A stretch of DNA of 64,000 nucleotides from Brachyspira hampsonii 30446 (GCF_000316195.1 NZ_JH994111.1:867926-931925), one strand, 5' to 3'. Numbered from the stretch's first letter, positions 36,236 through 45,931 are shown. A program made the numbers and translations. Notes: a model not told the origin generated them from the sequence alone.

Positions 36236-36374
36236 TTGTTTCAAAAGTACTTTTATTTATATAGACCTCAGATGCTGAATATTGTATGTTTATGTATAAA
36301 AATAATTGTTTATATAATTAATTAATAAGTTACAAAAATTTTATATATAATCTTTTCAAGTACTTTTGAAACAA
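36236..36374 (+). mobile_element. 139-bp TIR (MITE-like) element
   Basis: A perfect 17-bp terminal inverted repeat, TTGTTTCAAAAGTACTT (36236-36252) / AAGTACTTTTGAAACAA (36358-36374), encloses AT-rich sequence with no coding capacity. The TTGTTTCAAAA end is shared with the elements at 18345, 56361 and 62131. It lies in the 371-nt gap between aroA and the glycosyltransferase gene, which holds nothing else recognised. Confidence 0.75.
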
Positions 36375-36465
36375 TTTTATTTATTTTTGTATATCTAATA
36401 AAAAAATGCCGTATATAAATTTTTTTATTCAAAATATTTTTATTTTTTCAAAGTTTAAATAATAT

Positions 36466-37197
36466 TTATTTTGATTGATTATTAAAATATTTTTTCTTAT
36501 TTCTAAATCTTAATCGCACCACTCTAAATAATGCTTCTGCTATAATATTTTTAGACATCTTTGATTGTCCGCTTCTTCTTTCATAAAATATTATAGGTTC
36601 TTCCTCTACTTTGTAGCCATTACTTTCAAAAGAATAATTCATTTCTATTTGAAAAGAATATCCTGCTGAAAGTATATTATCAAAGTTCATATTTTTTAAT
36701 ACAGATACTCTGAAACATTTAAATCCGCCTGTAATATCCATAATTTTAGACCCCAATACAAATGATGCATATCTATTTCCATAGTATGAAAGAAAAAGTC
36801 TTCTTAAAGGCCAATTTACAACGCTTATTCCATTGCAATATCTTGACCCTATTACTAAATCTAATTTTTCATTTTCCATTCTCTCTATAAATTTAATTAC
36901 AAAATCAGGATCATGAGAGAAATCAGCATCCATCTCTATTACATAATCAGGATTGTATTGAAATGAGTGTTTAAAGCCTGCAATATATGCAGGTCCTAAT
37001 CCCTCTTTTTTCTCTCTTTTTAATAAATGTACTCTATTATTGGATAAATACTTTTCTACAATATTTGCAGTACCATCAGGACTATTATCATCTACTACTA
37101 AAATTTCTATATATTCAGGTAATGATAATACTTTGTTAAGCATTTTTTCTATATTATCTTTTTCATTATATGTTGGTAATACTATGATAGCTTTCAT
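36466..37197 (-). CDS. Polyprenol-phosphate mannosyltransferase-type GT2 glycosyltransferase
   Basis: A family 2 glycosyltransferase (243 aa) that likely attaches mannose or another sugar to a polyprenol phosphate carrier at the membrane. The start VVDDNSPDGTANIVEKY and the active-site MDADFSHDPDFV match dolichol-phosphate mannosyltransferase-like enzymes, as do GSRYCNGISVVNWPLRR and GGFKCFR. There is no C-terminal membrane domain. It lies 18 nt downstream of the DUF4132 gene on the same strand. Confidence 0.85.
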   Translation of the reverse strand: MKAIIVLPTYNEKDNIEKMLNKVLSLPEYIEILVVDDNSPDGTANIVEKYLSNNRVHLLKREKKEGLGPAYIAGFKHSFQYNPDYVIEMDADFSHDPDFVIKFIERMENEKLDLVIGSRYCNGISVVNWPLRRLFLSYYGNRYASFVLGSKIMDITGGFKCFRVSVLKNMNFDNILSAGYSFQIEMNYSFESNGYKVEEEPIIFYERRSGQSKMSKNIIAEALFRVVRLRFRNKKKYFNNQSK

Positions 37198-37215
37198 TTT
37201 ATATATGAATCTCTC

Positions 37216-39897
37216 CTATTTCTTTTTTAGTGTTTTTTGTTCTTTTTTAATATTCTTTTTAATATAATTATCTATATTAAACATAATATACTTTACATAC
37301 CTTATATATGAAGTTCTAGGATCTATTATGTTTTTATATGAAAATACTTCATCATTATCTACAGTATAAAAAACAATATCTCCAAATAAAATAATGTCAT
37401 TATCATCTATTGCATTATCCATTCCCATTAAATTAATTTTTACCCCGACAGATATAGATGTGTCTATAATTTTATATCCGACTATATACGAATTCTCATA
37501 ATCTAATTCCATATCAAGATAATCAATTAAAGTTTTAAAAGTTTTTAGTTTCACTTCTTTATTTCTATATTTTACTATAATGTTTTCTTTTATATCTTCA
37601 TCTCCAAAAGAGAAATTAATATTCTGCATTTGATTAAAAGGCTGTTTTATTTTCAAATCTTTTAATAATTGCTTAGCTTTTTTTATCTCTTCATTGCTCA
37701 TTTCCACAGGACTTGCCAATGATAATTTATACTGCTTGTTTAATTTATACTCTTCATTATCTAATGTTCTTATAGTATTTGATTTCCTATCGTATTTTAC
37801 TTGCTTTAATATTTTATCATTCTTATTATATATAGTCCATATAAATATATCTGCTAATATACTCATAATATAATTTTCTGTAAATATTTTTTTCCAATCA
37901 TCTGCCGGCCATTTTTTTCCTGTCATTAATGCTTTGCTTAATCTTGATGTTTGAAATTTATATGTAGCTTTTATATTATTTTTTATACTGTAAAATTCAT
38001 CTAATAAATCTTTATTTATATTATAATATTTATCTATTTTTGATATATATTCTTTTTTATTATTATCAAATATTTTTTCAATATCTAGTTTTTCATTTAT
38101 ATATAAAGTGAAAGAAGAAGAATCATCTTTTAATAATCTTTTTCCATCTTTATCTATTGCAAAATCAAGTATTATTTTATCAGATAATTTATCTTCAGAA
38201 ATATCCAATTTTTTTGCAGCGGCTTTAAATGCTAATTTTGAAGTATTTTTTATTTGGTAGTATTTAAAATGATTTGATATATAATCAATAAGAATAAGAG
38301 AATAAAGACTTCCATTAAAAGCTAATGTTGATATGGCATAATTAGCGAGAGATATCCTTCCTGATTCACACCATTCTTTCAAATTATAAGCCACTTTCTC
38401 TATTTTATATTCTGGCTCATATACTAAATATGGAATCATTACATATTTATAAGTTGTATTAGCCCCTTCAAATATCCATCTTTCATATATACTTTTTATT
38501 ACATTAATAAAAGAATTAAAATCAAAATATGAAATTATTTTATCTAAATCTTTTATTTTTGTAGGAGATTTAAGTTTTGAATATTCTAAATATATATATT
38601 TTATTATAATTATAGGTATAGCTTGATTAGAATTTTTGCTCTTTACTCCGTATAGTAAAGATTCATCTAAACATAATAAATTCTTTTCAAATTTCTTATC
38701 ATAGTTATTATTTACAAAATTAACTATACTGTCAATGTCTTTAAAACCTGAATTAATTATTTTTTTATTTTTCCATTTTTTTAATATATCTCTGGCTAAA
38801 TCACTATTTAAACCTTTTAAATATTCATAAGATTCTTTTTTCTTACGATTAATTATTTTTATTGCAGCTTTTCTAATATTTGAAGATTCATTTTCTAAAA
38901 GTAAGCATAGTATTTTGCTTGAGCCGAAATCTATTTCTTTACTATAAAGTTCATTTAAAAATGGTATAAAATTTTTACTGTTTTTAGTAATTTTTCTTAC
39001 GAAATTTTTATTGCTGAATAAACTTTCAAAATATTCTGAATTCTTTTTAATAAGAGAATAAAAGAAATTATTAAATTCTATATTTTTTATTTGAACTGCA
39101 AACGAATCATAATATGATATCCTATCATTATAAGAATAAAAGAATATATAAGATATAAGAATATCAGCTAAAGTTACATCGAGATTAATTAAATAATCTA
39201 AGCTCTCTTGATATGTTGTTGCAAATCCTTCTTTTCTTATTAAAAGTAAATAGATTAATGCTTTATAACTATTAGTTTTCAATATTATATTAAGAAGTTT
39301 TTTAGCCTTTTTTGAGTAATCTGATAATAATAAAATGTAATATATTCTATAATTATTTAATATTGATCTTTTTATAAATTCTATATCATTGTTACTAGGT
39401 GCTATTTTTATATGATATGGGGCATAAGGTTTTAAAGCACTGAAATAACCAAATGCTGATTTTTTCACATGGAATCTTTTTATTAGATCATATCTTTTGT
39501 CATCTTCATATATTATATCATCACTTATCACTGTAATGCTGTTTGGAGTTCCTATATGTTCTACAATATTATATTTAACATAATATGAATCATACATTTT
39601 ATGCATTAGCAAATCTATTTTTTTATCAGCTATTTGCAAATTAGCCATATTATCTTCATTTTTTAATAAGATTGCTGTTAATATTAGGTATATACCGCAA
39701 TTATTGCTGCTTTCTAATTTTTTATATAATGAATAAAAATATTCTTTATCTCTATTGTAGGTATAATTGGCTTCTCTTAAGAAGTCCAATGCATATATAT
39801 CATTTTCTATTATTCCTCTATTGATAATGCATATTTCTTTTTCTAAATTGTATCCTTCATATTTTTTACTGAATAGAGAACTATTAAATTTTTCCAT
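37216..39897 (-). CDS. Large DUF4132-type protein
   Basis: An 893-aa protein with a long helical N-terminal region (HEAT-like SSNIRKAAIKIINRKKKE about 338) and a C-terminal region resembling DUF4132: FQTSRLSKALMTGKKWPADDWKKIF ... ADIFIWTIYNK, then ASPVEMSNEEIKKAKQLLKDLKIKQPF. Proteins of this group (for example MolR/YehI-type) are of unknown function. It precedes and is probably co-transcribed with the GT2 gene. The name rests on motif memory only. Confidence 0.6.
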   Translation of the reverse strand: MEKFNSSLFSKKYEGYNLEKEICIINRGIIENDIYALDFLREANYTYNRDKEYFYSLYKKLESSNNCGIYLILTAILLKNEDNMANLQIADKKIDLLMHKMYDSYYVKYNIVEHIGTPNSITVISDDIIYEDDKRYDLIKRFHVKKSAFGYFSALKPYAPYHIKIAPSNNDIEFIKRSILNNYRIYYILLLSDYSKKAKKLLNIILKTNSYKALIYLLLIRKEGFATTYQESLDYLINLDVTLADILISYIFFYSYNDRISYYDSFAVQIKNIEFNNFFYSLIKKNSEYFESLFSNKNFVRKITKNSKNFIPFLNELYSKEIDFGSSKILCLLLENESSNIRKAAIKIINRKKKESYEYLKGLNSDLARDILKKWKNKKIINSGFKDIDSIVNFVNNNYDKKFEKNLLCLDESLLYGVKSKNSNQAIPIIIIKYIYLEYSKLKSPTKIKDLDKIISYFDFNSFINVIKSIYERWIFEGANTTYKYVMIPYLVYEPEYKIEKVAYNLKEWCESGRISLANYAISTLAFNGSLYSLILIDYISNHFKYYQIKNTSKLAFKAAAKKLDISEDKLSDKIILDFAIDKDGKRLLKDDSSSFTLYINEKLDIEKIFDNNKKEYISKIDKYYNINKDLLDEFYSIKNNIKATYKFQTSRLSKALMTGKKWPADDWKKIFTENYIMSILADIFIWTIYNKNDKILKQVKYDRKSNTIRTLDNEEYKLNKQYKLSLASPVEMSNEEIKKAKQLLKDLKIKQPFNQMQNINFSFGDEDIKENIIVKYRNKEVKLKTFKTLIDYLDMELDYENSYIVGYKIIDTSISVGVKINLMGMDNAIDDNDIILFGDIVFYTVDNDEVFSYKNIIDPRTSYIRYVKYIMFNIDNYIKKNIKKEQKTLKKK

Positions 39898-39974
39898 AAA
39901 TTATTACTCTTTAATTTGCTAGAAATAAGTTCTATTATACTATCATTTAAATAAATAATAAATACTATATTAAT

Positions 39975-41003
39975 TTACATGTTCTTTACAGCTAATTGTC
40001 CGCAACCTGCTAATATTTCCTGACCTTGTTTAAATCTTTCAACGACTTCTATTCCATTATCTTTCAGTATTGATTTAAATCTCAATATAATATCTTTATT
40101 TGGTCTTTGTAATTCAGGGGCATGCTCCACAGGATTCATAGGGATAACATTAACTTTGAAAGGAAATTCTTTTTTCAAATTTACAAGTCTGTATGCATCA
40201 TTAACTGAATCATTAATATCTTTTATAAGAACCCATTCAAAAGTAATCATTCTTTTACCATTTCTGCTGTATCTTTTAAGTATCGCCATAAGATTTTCTA
40301 TAGGATACCTTTTATTAATAGGCATAATCTTATCTCTGACATCATTTTTTAATGAATGCAAAGAAACAGCTAATCTGCAGTCTAAATCTCTTTCTATTAA
40401 CTGCTTTATACCAGCAACTTCTCCTGAAGTTGATATTGTAATATGTCTTATCCCTAAATTAAATCCTTTAAATGAATTTATGGTATCTATTGCTTTAAAA
40501 AGGTTTTTTGTATTTGCTAAAGGCTCTCCCATACCCATAAATACTATGGAATTGACCTTTTTAGTTACAGCCCTCATAAGTAAAAATTCGGCAAGTATCT
40601 CATCAGCAGTAAGATTTCTTGAAAGTCCCATATTCCCTGTAGCACAGAAAGCACATCCATATCCGCATCCTACCTGAGATGATAAGCAGAAAGTTACTCT
40701 GTCTTTTTTATTCAATATTACCGATTCTATTTTTTTCTTATCGTATAGAGAAATAAGTAATTTTTGTGTGCCATATTCATCTTCTGATATAGTTTCTATT
40801 TTTGAATTATGAATAAAATAATATTCATCTAATAAATTTCTTAAATTCTTAGGTATATTACTCATATCATCAAAACTTACAGCATATTTTTTGTATATCC
40901 AATTAAGTATTTGAGATGCATGGAATTTAGGGAAATTATTTTCTATACAGAATTTAGATAATTCATCTTCTGAAACATTCATTATAGATATTTTTTTAGC
41001 CAT
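39975..41003 (-). CDS. rlmN: 23S rRNA (adenine2503-C2)-methyltransferase
   Basis: A radical SAM methylase that modifies A2503 of 23S rRNA and also tRNA. The cluster motif GCGYGCAFCATG, the SAM motif VFMGMGEPLAN, HITISTSG, and the C-terminal GQEILAGCGQLA with the methyl-carrying cysteine are all intact. The start MAKKISIMNVSEDELSKF at 41003 gives 342 aa; no clear ribosome site is visible, and ATG 40982 is an alternative. An upstream extension to 41060 is not supported. Confidence 0.93.
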   Translation of the reverse strand: MAKKISIMNVSEDELSKFCIENNFPKFHASQILNWIYKKYAVSFDDMSNIPKNLRNLLDEYYFIHNSKIETISEDEYGTQKLLISLYDKKKIESVILNKKDRVTFCLSSQVGCGYGCAFCATGNMGLSRNLTADEILAEFLLMRAVTKKVNSIVFMGMGEPLANTKNLFKAIDTINSFKGFNLGIRHITISTSGEVAGIKQLIERDLDCRLAVSLHSLKNDVRDKIMPINKRYPIENLMAILKRYSRNGKRMITFEWVLIKDINDSVNDAYRLVNLKKEFPFKVNVIPMNPVEHAPELQRPNKDIILRFKSILKDNGIEVVERFKQGQEILAGCGQLAVKNM

Positions 41004-41047
41004 ATTATAATAATTAATAACCTTTTTTAATATTATTAAAATAATAA

Positions 41048-41083
41048 TAGCTGATAACATTATTTTTAATAAGCTATCAGCTA
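41048..41083 (-). terminator. Hairpin between fmdB and rlmN
   Basis: TAGCTGATA (41048-41056) and TATCAGCTA (41075-41083) form a 9-bp perfect stem with an AT-rich loop. On the minus strand it lies after the FmdB gene and may separate it from rlmN; the T stretch that follows is weak. Confidence 0.45.
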
Positions 41084-41156
41084 ATTATTTTTTTCAAATT
41101 GATTGTATCATAAAATGTATTTTGTGCTTATAACCTATAAGCGATTATTTAACTCC

Positions 41157-41396
41157 TCAGCAGCTTTTAGTAGGGGAGCTATCGGAATTACTGCTTGATG
41201 AACTAGAACTGCTTTTATTTTTATAATCATTAACATAGAATCCTTTTCCTTTAAAAATGATACCGCTATTTAAAGATATCATTCTTTTAGCTTCACTTCC
41301 GCATTCAGGGCATACGGCTTTAGCTTCAGCAGTTATGGATTGAAATTCTTCAAACTCATGTCCGCATTTTTCACATTTATATTCATATGTAGGCAT
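41157..41396 (-). CDS. FmdB-type zinc-ribbon regulatory protein
   Basis: A 79-aa zinc-ribbon protein: MPTYEYKCEKCGHEFEEFQS ... CPECGSEAKRM, with a serine-rich tail ending PTKSC. Members are annotated as FmdB family (formamidase regulator-like) but are widespread and poorly understood. ATG 41396 is 6 nt after AGGA and 35 nt after the promoter -10 box. Confidence 0.85.
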   Translation of the reverse strand: MPTYEYKCEKCGHEFEEFQSITAEAKAVCPECGSEAKRMISLNSGIIFKGKGFYVNDYKNKSSSSSSSSNSDSSPTKSC

Positions 41397-41430
41397 AATG
41401 TTTCCTTTAAAAATTAAATTATAGTTTAAT

Positions 41431-41459
41431 ACTATATTATTTAAATGAAAATCTGTCAA
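41431..41459 (-). promoter_or_regulatory. Promoter of the FmdB-type gene
   Basis: On the minus strand TTGACA (41459-41454), 17 nt, TATAGT (41436-41431). Confidence 0.75.
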
Positions 41460-41465
41460 GTGAAT

Positions 41466-41742
41466 TTATTTCTGCATTTGTTTAAGAGCCATAGATATTG
41501 CTTTATTTTTTTCTCCTTGTTCTATACCTTCTTTTATTCCTAATCTTCTTTCTTCCTCAAGCATTATTTGATTACCGTATAAATATGCCTGTCTTTTATC
41601 ATATTCATTCATAATTAGTCTATTTTAATTAGGTTTTTCTTTTATTAGAAGAGTTAATAAAGTCGAGCAGTATTAAATTACTGTCTGGAGATGAGAATAA
41701 ATATCTCACAAAATAGTCATTTAAAACATTAATATTTCTCAT
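41466..41742 (-). pseudogene. Remnant of an Rpn-type nuclease/transposase gene
   Basis: The first part (from ATG 41742) reads MRNINVLNDYFVRYLFSSPD, then SNLILLDFINSSNKRK and a stop. The second (ATG 41612 to stop 41466) reads NEYDKRQAYLYGNQIMLEEE and RRLGIKEGIEQGEKNKAISM. These are the N- and C-terminal ends of Rpn-family recombination-promoting nuclease proteins (PD-(D/E)XK); the middle, roughly 200 residues with the catalytic core, is gone. The start overlaps a consensus promoter (41749-41777). Confidence 0.75.
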
Positions 41743-41748
41743 AACTTT

Positions 41749-41777
41749 ATTATACCTAAACAACTATAATTTGTCAA
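41749..41777 (-). promoter_or_regulatory. Consensus promoter, leaderless, of the Rpn remnant
   Basis: On the minus strand TTGACA (41777-41772), 17 nt, TATAAT (41754-41749), an ideal promoter. The expected start at about 41742 is the A of the remnant ATG. Confidence 0.75.
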
Positions 41778-41880
41778 TTTTGAATTATTAATAAATGTAA
41801 TTATAAATAATATAAAGTATTATTAATTATTAATAAAATAAGTTTTAAATGTATTGTAATAATTATATTTTAGTTAAAAA

Positions 41881-41990
41881 TGCAGTCTTTTTGCTTCTTT
41901 GGGTCACCAAAAGAAGTGGGGGTTCGGGGGCTAGTCCCCGAAAATATTAAAAATATAAAAACTAGTTTTTAACAAACTTAAAAATTTGCA
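41881..41990 (+). repeat. TGCAGT-module dispersed repeat (TIR family relic)
   Basis: TGCAGTCTTTTTGCTTCTTT, a small stem CTTCTTT...AAAAGAAG, then GTGGGGGTTCGGGGG and CCCCG, which pair as CGGGG(GCTAGT)CCCCG. It has the same order as the module at 56491-56570 (TGCAG, TTCTTTT...AAAAGAAC stem, GGGG...CCCC stem, then an A/T tail). The right end CTAGTTTTTAACAAAC resembles a diverged TIR. Confidence 0.65.
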
Positions 41991-42036
41991 GTATATACTA
42001 AATTAACTATAAAGTTACAAGTTTAATCATAAAAAT

Positions 42037-43611
42037 TTAGTTTCCATTTCTTTGAGCTTTTTTTAGAATATCTGCAATTTCTCTAAGTTCAAGATTCTCT
42101 GCCATATCTAAAGCAGTATCTCCATAGTCATTTTCTATATTTACATCGGCTCCTTTTTCTACTAGAAATTTAACAAATGATTCATTAGATTTTCTTGTAC
42201 AAGCCCACATTAAAGAAGTGTATCCATTATAATCTTGAGCATTAATATCTGCACCTTTTTCTAATAAAACTTGAGCTAATTTTATACGATTTTCCTGAAA
42301 ACTTATATTATAAAAACTACCTTCAAGCATACCAAGATATATCAAAGGAGTATATTGGTTTTTATTCTTTATGTTTAGATCAGCACCTTGCTCTATTAAA
42401 AAATGAGCTATTTCAAAGTCTGGCATAGTAGTAAGAGTTTTGTTTAAAGCTGTGTATCCTTCATTATCTTGGGCATTTATATCAGCATTTTTTGAAACTA
42501 AATATTTTATTACGTCTATATTTATTTCCAAACTAGGCTTACATGCTAATATTAAAGCAGTACTTCCTCCTTTCTGAGAGTTTACATCAGCACCGTTTTC
42601 AACTAATAATTTTACTGTTTCTAAATTATTTACACCATACATTAAGGCTGTATTTCCATAATCATCGAAAGCATTTATATCTGCACCTTTTTGTATTAAA
42701 AGTTCTACTACTTTTATATTATGAATTCTGGAAGCATACATTAAAGGAGTCTCTCCATACTCGTTTGTTACATTTATATCTGCACCTTTTTGTATTAGAA
42801 GTTCTACCACTTTTATATTATGAAGTTTGGAAGCATACATTAAAGGTGTTTCTCCATCCTCATTTGTTACATTTATATCTGCACCATTATTTATTAAAAA
42901 TTCTGCAGCAGATGAATTTTCATTTTTATAATAATAATATCTATAGTCAGGATGTTCATTATCTAATGAGAGTAATAGGGGAGTTTCTACTGAGCTATGT
43001 TCAGAATGTGTTTTGGCATTTATTCTTGACTCTAAATCAAAACCATTTTCAACTAATATTTTAAACATTTCTTTATTTTTATCAAAAGATTCTGAAATTC
43101 TATAGGATGCATCAAGAAGAGATGCTCCTTCATCGTTTTTGGTATTTATATCAGCACCGTTTTTAATTAATAAATTAAGTATTTTTATAGCATTTTCTGT
43201 TTCATTTTCTTGTCCGCTACTATTATGCTCAATACTATAATATAATGCAGTTTCTCCTGCTGTATCTCTAATGTTTACATCAGCACCATTTTTTAATAAA
43301 AATTCAACCATTTCATAATTTGTATTTCTAGCAGTATACATTAATGCTGTAGCACCTGCTTTATCTTTAATATTGACATCAGTACCTTCTTCTATAAGTA
43401 ATTTTGCTATATCATCATATCCTCTTACAGAAGCATTTATTAAAGCCGTTCTATCATAAGAATCTAATGCATTACAGTTTGCACCTTGCTCTAAATATGA
43501 TTTAACTTTTTTTATATTATTATTTTCTACAGCGGAAAATAACGATTCATCTAAAGTTTTAGGATACAAAAGAATATTAAACAAGAATAATATAACCAAT
43601 ACTTTTTTCAT
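42037..43611 (-). CDS. Exported ankyrin-repeat protein (524 aa)
   Basis: An N-terminal signal (MKKVLVILFLFNILLYPKTLDE) is followed by about a dozen ankyrin repeats of the form DINxxDxxGxTALMYA ... IVKFLLExGAD. It should be periplasmic or surface-exposed and bind another protein; the partner is unknown. Two central repeats are nearly identical at DNA level (42672-42869). The ribosome site GGAGGGG precedes ATG 43611. Confidence 0.9.
   Translation of the reverse strand: MKKVLVILFLFNILLYPKTLDESLFSAVENNNIKKVKSYLEQGANCNALDSYDRTALINASVRGYDDIAKLLIEEGTDVNIKDKAGATALMYTARNTNYEMVEFLLKNGADVNIRDTAGETALYYSIEHNSSGQENETENAIKILNLLIKNGADINTKNDEGASLLDASYRISESFDKNKEMFKILVENGFDLESRINAKTHSEHSSVETPLLLSLDNEHPDYRYYYYKNENSSAAEFLINNGADINVTNEDGETPLMYASKLHNIKVVELLIQKGADINVTNEYGETPLMYASRIHNIKVVELLIQKGADINAFDDYGNTALMYGVNNLETVKLLVENGADVNSQKGGSTALILACKPSLEINIDVIKYLVSKNADINAQDNEGYTALNKTLTTMPDFEIAHFLIEQGADLNIKNKNQYTPLIYLGMLEGSFYNISFQENRIKLAQVLLEKGADINAQDYNGYTSLMWACTRKSNESFVKFLVEKGADVNIENDYGDTALDMAENLELREIADILKKAQRNGN
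42672..42869 (-). repeat. 99-bp tandem coding repeat in the ankyrin gene
   Basis: Two copies of a 33-codon unit with few differences (CATTTATATCTGCACC recurs at 42672, 42771 and 42870). They encode repeats GETPLMYASxxHNIKVVELL plus IQKGADINVTN. Neighbouring repeats are far more diverged, so this is a recent duplication. Confidence 0.85.
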
Positions 43612-43643
43612 ATATACCCCTCCATGCGTATTGCATATAATTG

Positions 43644-43672
43644 ATTATAAATTGAAAATTATTTCCTGTCAA
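43644..43672 (-). promoter_or_regulatory. Promoter of the ankyrin gene
   Basis: On the minus strand TTGACA (43672-43667), 17 nt, TATAAT (43649-43644), 32 nt before the ATG. Confidence 0.75.
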
Positions 43673-43689
43673 TTAAAATTTGCTTTATG

Positions 43690-44183
43690 AAAATGTTTAA
43701 AATATGTTTCATACTTTTTAGTTAAAAAAAAGCGTGTATTCCTCATAATTTAAATTATCACAATAATCGAAAGTATAATACCTATCAAAATAAAGAGAAA
43801 AAATAATGAAAAAACATAGATGAAAGCATGCTTTTTATATCAAATAAACTAGTACGATGTATGACTTTTACTGAAAAGATTAAAATTTATGAATAAAAGA
43901 ATTTTAGAATTAAATTCAAAATATATTTTAAATATGTATCCATATTTATTAAAAGGAAATACATAGTTATGTGATTTGTCGAAAGAGGTATCGGTAAGGT
44001 GTATATTAAATACAATTATAGAAATAGCATTATGTTAAAAAATAGCATGAGTATATAATAGTACATATAGTAATGCAGCATTTATAGGAACGCCGATATG
44101 TCATTGCTATTATAGTAATAATGCATACATACAGAATAATGGCTTATAGAAAAAAGCTTTAATTATAATAGAGTTATATTATT
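43690..44183 (+). other. Gap before the sugar kinase, possible decayed coding sequence
   Basis: No intact gene. Short frames on the plus strand, for example 43890-43966 (MNKRILELNSKYILNMYPYL) and a later VERGIGKVYIKYNYRNSIML piece in another frame, look like an eroded ORF, but no family is recognised. Confidence 0.3.
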
Positions 44184-45737
44184 TTATAATATGCCTTTAT
44201 TTATCTCATTAAATTTTTCTTTTAAAAGTATCATATAGTCATGATATTTATTTGCAAGATTATCATCAGGTTCTATTACTGTATCATCAATTAAAGAATT
44301 TCTTATATCATCTAATGAAATTTTTTTTCCTAATAATAATATGGCAGATAAAGCAGCACCAAGTGAAGCACCTCCTGAAGGAAGTATTCTTATAGGGCAT
44401 TTCCAGATATTTGCTATTATTTTTAATATTTCTTTGTCTTTTGTAGGTCCTCCTGTAACAGCAAGATCCATTTTATCTTTGGAAGTAAATTTTTCAGAGT
44501 ATAAAGCTACTAAACCCAAAGAACTTAATACTATGCCTTTATAATCATTATCAAAAGAAGGAGTTTCATGGAATCTTTTTATAGGAAATGCCATGCTTAT
44601 AGGTACTGATTCATTTTCCTTCTGCCATAAAATTAAAGGAATATTATCAATATTTTTTTCTAAAGATTCTGTAACTTCTTTATAATCTCTTGTATATAAT
44701 TTCATTATTTCGTCCCATAATATAGCACCATTAGTTCTGCAGAATATCATAAAAGGATTTCCTATTCCGTCATACATAGCATTTGATACTCCGGAATAAT
44801 CTCTGCTGTTTTCATCAATATTTAGCATATAGACAAAACTGCTTCCTAATGATAATATATCGCCTTTATACAAAACCTTTGTTTGCGGATTATCCCCGCT
44901 TCCTATACCAACTATGCATTCACTATCAAATCCGTATTTTGTTACAAAATATTCGCTTATATATCCTGCGAAACTAGAAGGATCATTTATATTCCCTAAT
45001 TTTTCTTTTAAATCATTTGATACAGTATTTAATAAAGTATTATTCCACTCTCTTTTCGTATAATCCATTAAACTCATTCCTGAAGCATTTCCAAAATCTA
45101 CAGGTATATTATCTTTTGCTGTTAGTATTGATGCTATAAATGTGTTTAATAAAAATATTTTATATGTGTTTTTTGATAATTCAGGATTGTTATCAAAATT
45201 GTATTTTATTATAGCACCTGTAAATCTGAGCGGAGAATTAGAAGCGGTTATTTTTATCATATTATCTTTTCCGCCTACAGCATTTCTTAACTCTTCAGCT
45301 TCTTTATGAGTACATGAAGTTCTCCATATAGGAGCATAATCATAAGAATATGAATCTTTTAATATTTCAGATAAACTATTATTTATTGATGATTTGTCTT
45401 TTAATTTTTCTATATTTGATTTATATTTTTCTGAAAGATAGACATGTCCATGCTGCTGAGCTGATATTTGTATTGCTTTTATGTCTTTTGTATTAAATTT
45501 TTCTTTTAGCTGTAATAGTGATTTATCCAATGCCACTAAAAATATATTTATATCTTGTTCTGCTTTTCCTTTTATGTTTGAATCTATCAGCAATGTATTT
45601 TTATTCATTTTTGAATGTTTTATTTCTTCTAATGAATTAAATTCTACAGAAATATTTAACTCATTTTTATAATTATCGCAATTTATAATACTTAAAGTTA
45701 TACTCTGTGTGCTTAAATCTATTCCTAATGTATACAT
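44184..45737 (-). CDS. Xylulokinase-like sugar kinase (FGGY family)
   Basis: A 517-aa FGGY carbohydrate kinase: GIDLSTQSITLSI, ISAQQHGHVYL (xylulokinase-like QQHG), NASGMSLMDYTKREW, LSLGSSFVYML, and C-terminal AVTGGPTKDKEIL and PSGGASLGAALSAIL. It probably phosphorylates xylulose or a related ketose for the pentose phosphate pathway (rpe lies elsewhere in this window). No xylose isomerase or transporter is adjacent. The RBS AGGA is 7 nt before ATG. Confidence 0.8.
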   Translation of the reverse strand: MYTLGIDLSTQSITLSIINCDNYKNELNISVEFNSLEEIKHSKMNKNTLLIDSNIKGKAEQDINIFLVALDKSLLQLKEKFNTKDIKAIQISAQQHGHVYLSEKYKSNIEKLKDKSSINNSLSEILKDSYSYDYAPIWRTSCTHKEAEELRNAVGGKDNMIKITASNSPLRFTGAIIKYNFDNNPELSKNTYKIFLLNTFIASILTAKDNIPVDFGNASGMSLMDYTKREWNNTLLNTVSNDLKEKLGNINDPSSFAGYISEYFVTKYGFDSECIVGIGSGDNPQTKVLYKGDILSLGSSFVYMLNIDENSRDYSGVSNAMYDGIGNPFMIFCRTNGAILWDEIMKLYTRDYKEVTESLEKNIDNIPLILWQKENESVPISMAFPIKRFHETPSFDNDYKGIVLSSLGLVALYSEKFTSKDKMDLAVTGGPTKDKEILKIIANIWKCPIRILPSGGASLGAALSAILLLGKKISLDDIRNSLIDDTVIEPDDNLANKYHDYMILLKEKFNEINKGIL

Positions 45738-45788
45738 TTGCGTATCCTTGAAAATATTTATTAAATAATTTTACTAAACTATATTTGA

Positions 45789-45817
45789 AGTATATTAAAA
45801 TATATATAAAAAATCAA
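45789..45817 (-). promoter_or_regulatory. Promoter of the sugar kinase gene
   Basis: On the minus strand TTGATT (45817-45812), 17 nt, TATACT (45794-45789), about 50 nt before the start codon. Confidence 0.6.
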
Positions 45818-45931
45818 TATTTTTAGCACTTAATTATAAAAAACTTTATTTTTGCAAATTTTTATTAATAAATATAATTATTTATTAAACTTTATTTGAA
45901 AGTATTTGCCTTATTCATCTTTTATTATTAT

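Noticed and set aside
40156..40677. 173-aa open frame antisense to rlmN
   Set aside because: Antisense shadow of a conserved enzyme gene.
42543..43064. 173-aa open frame antisense to the ankyrin gene
   Set aside because: It mirrors the repeats of the coding strand; Leu/His-rich low complexity, no start signals.
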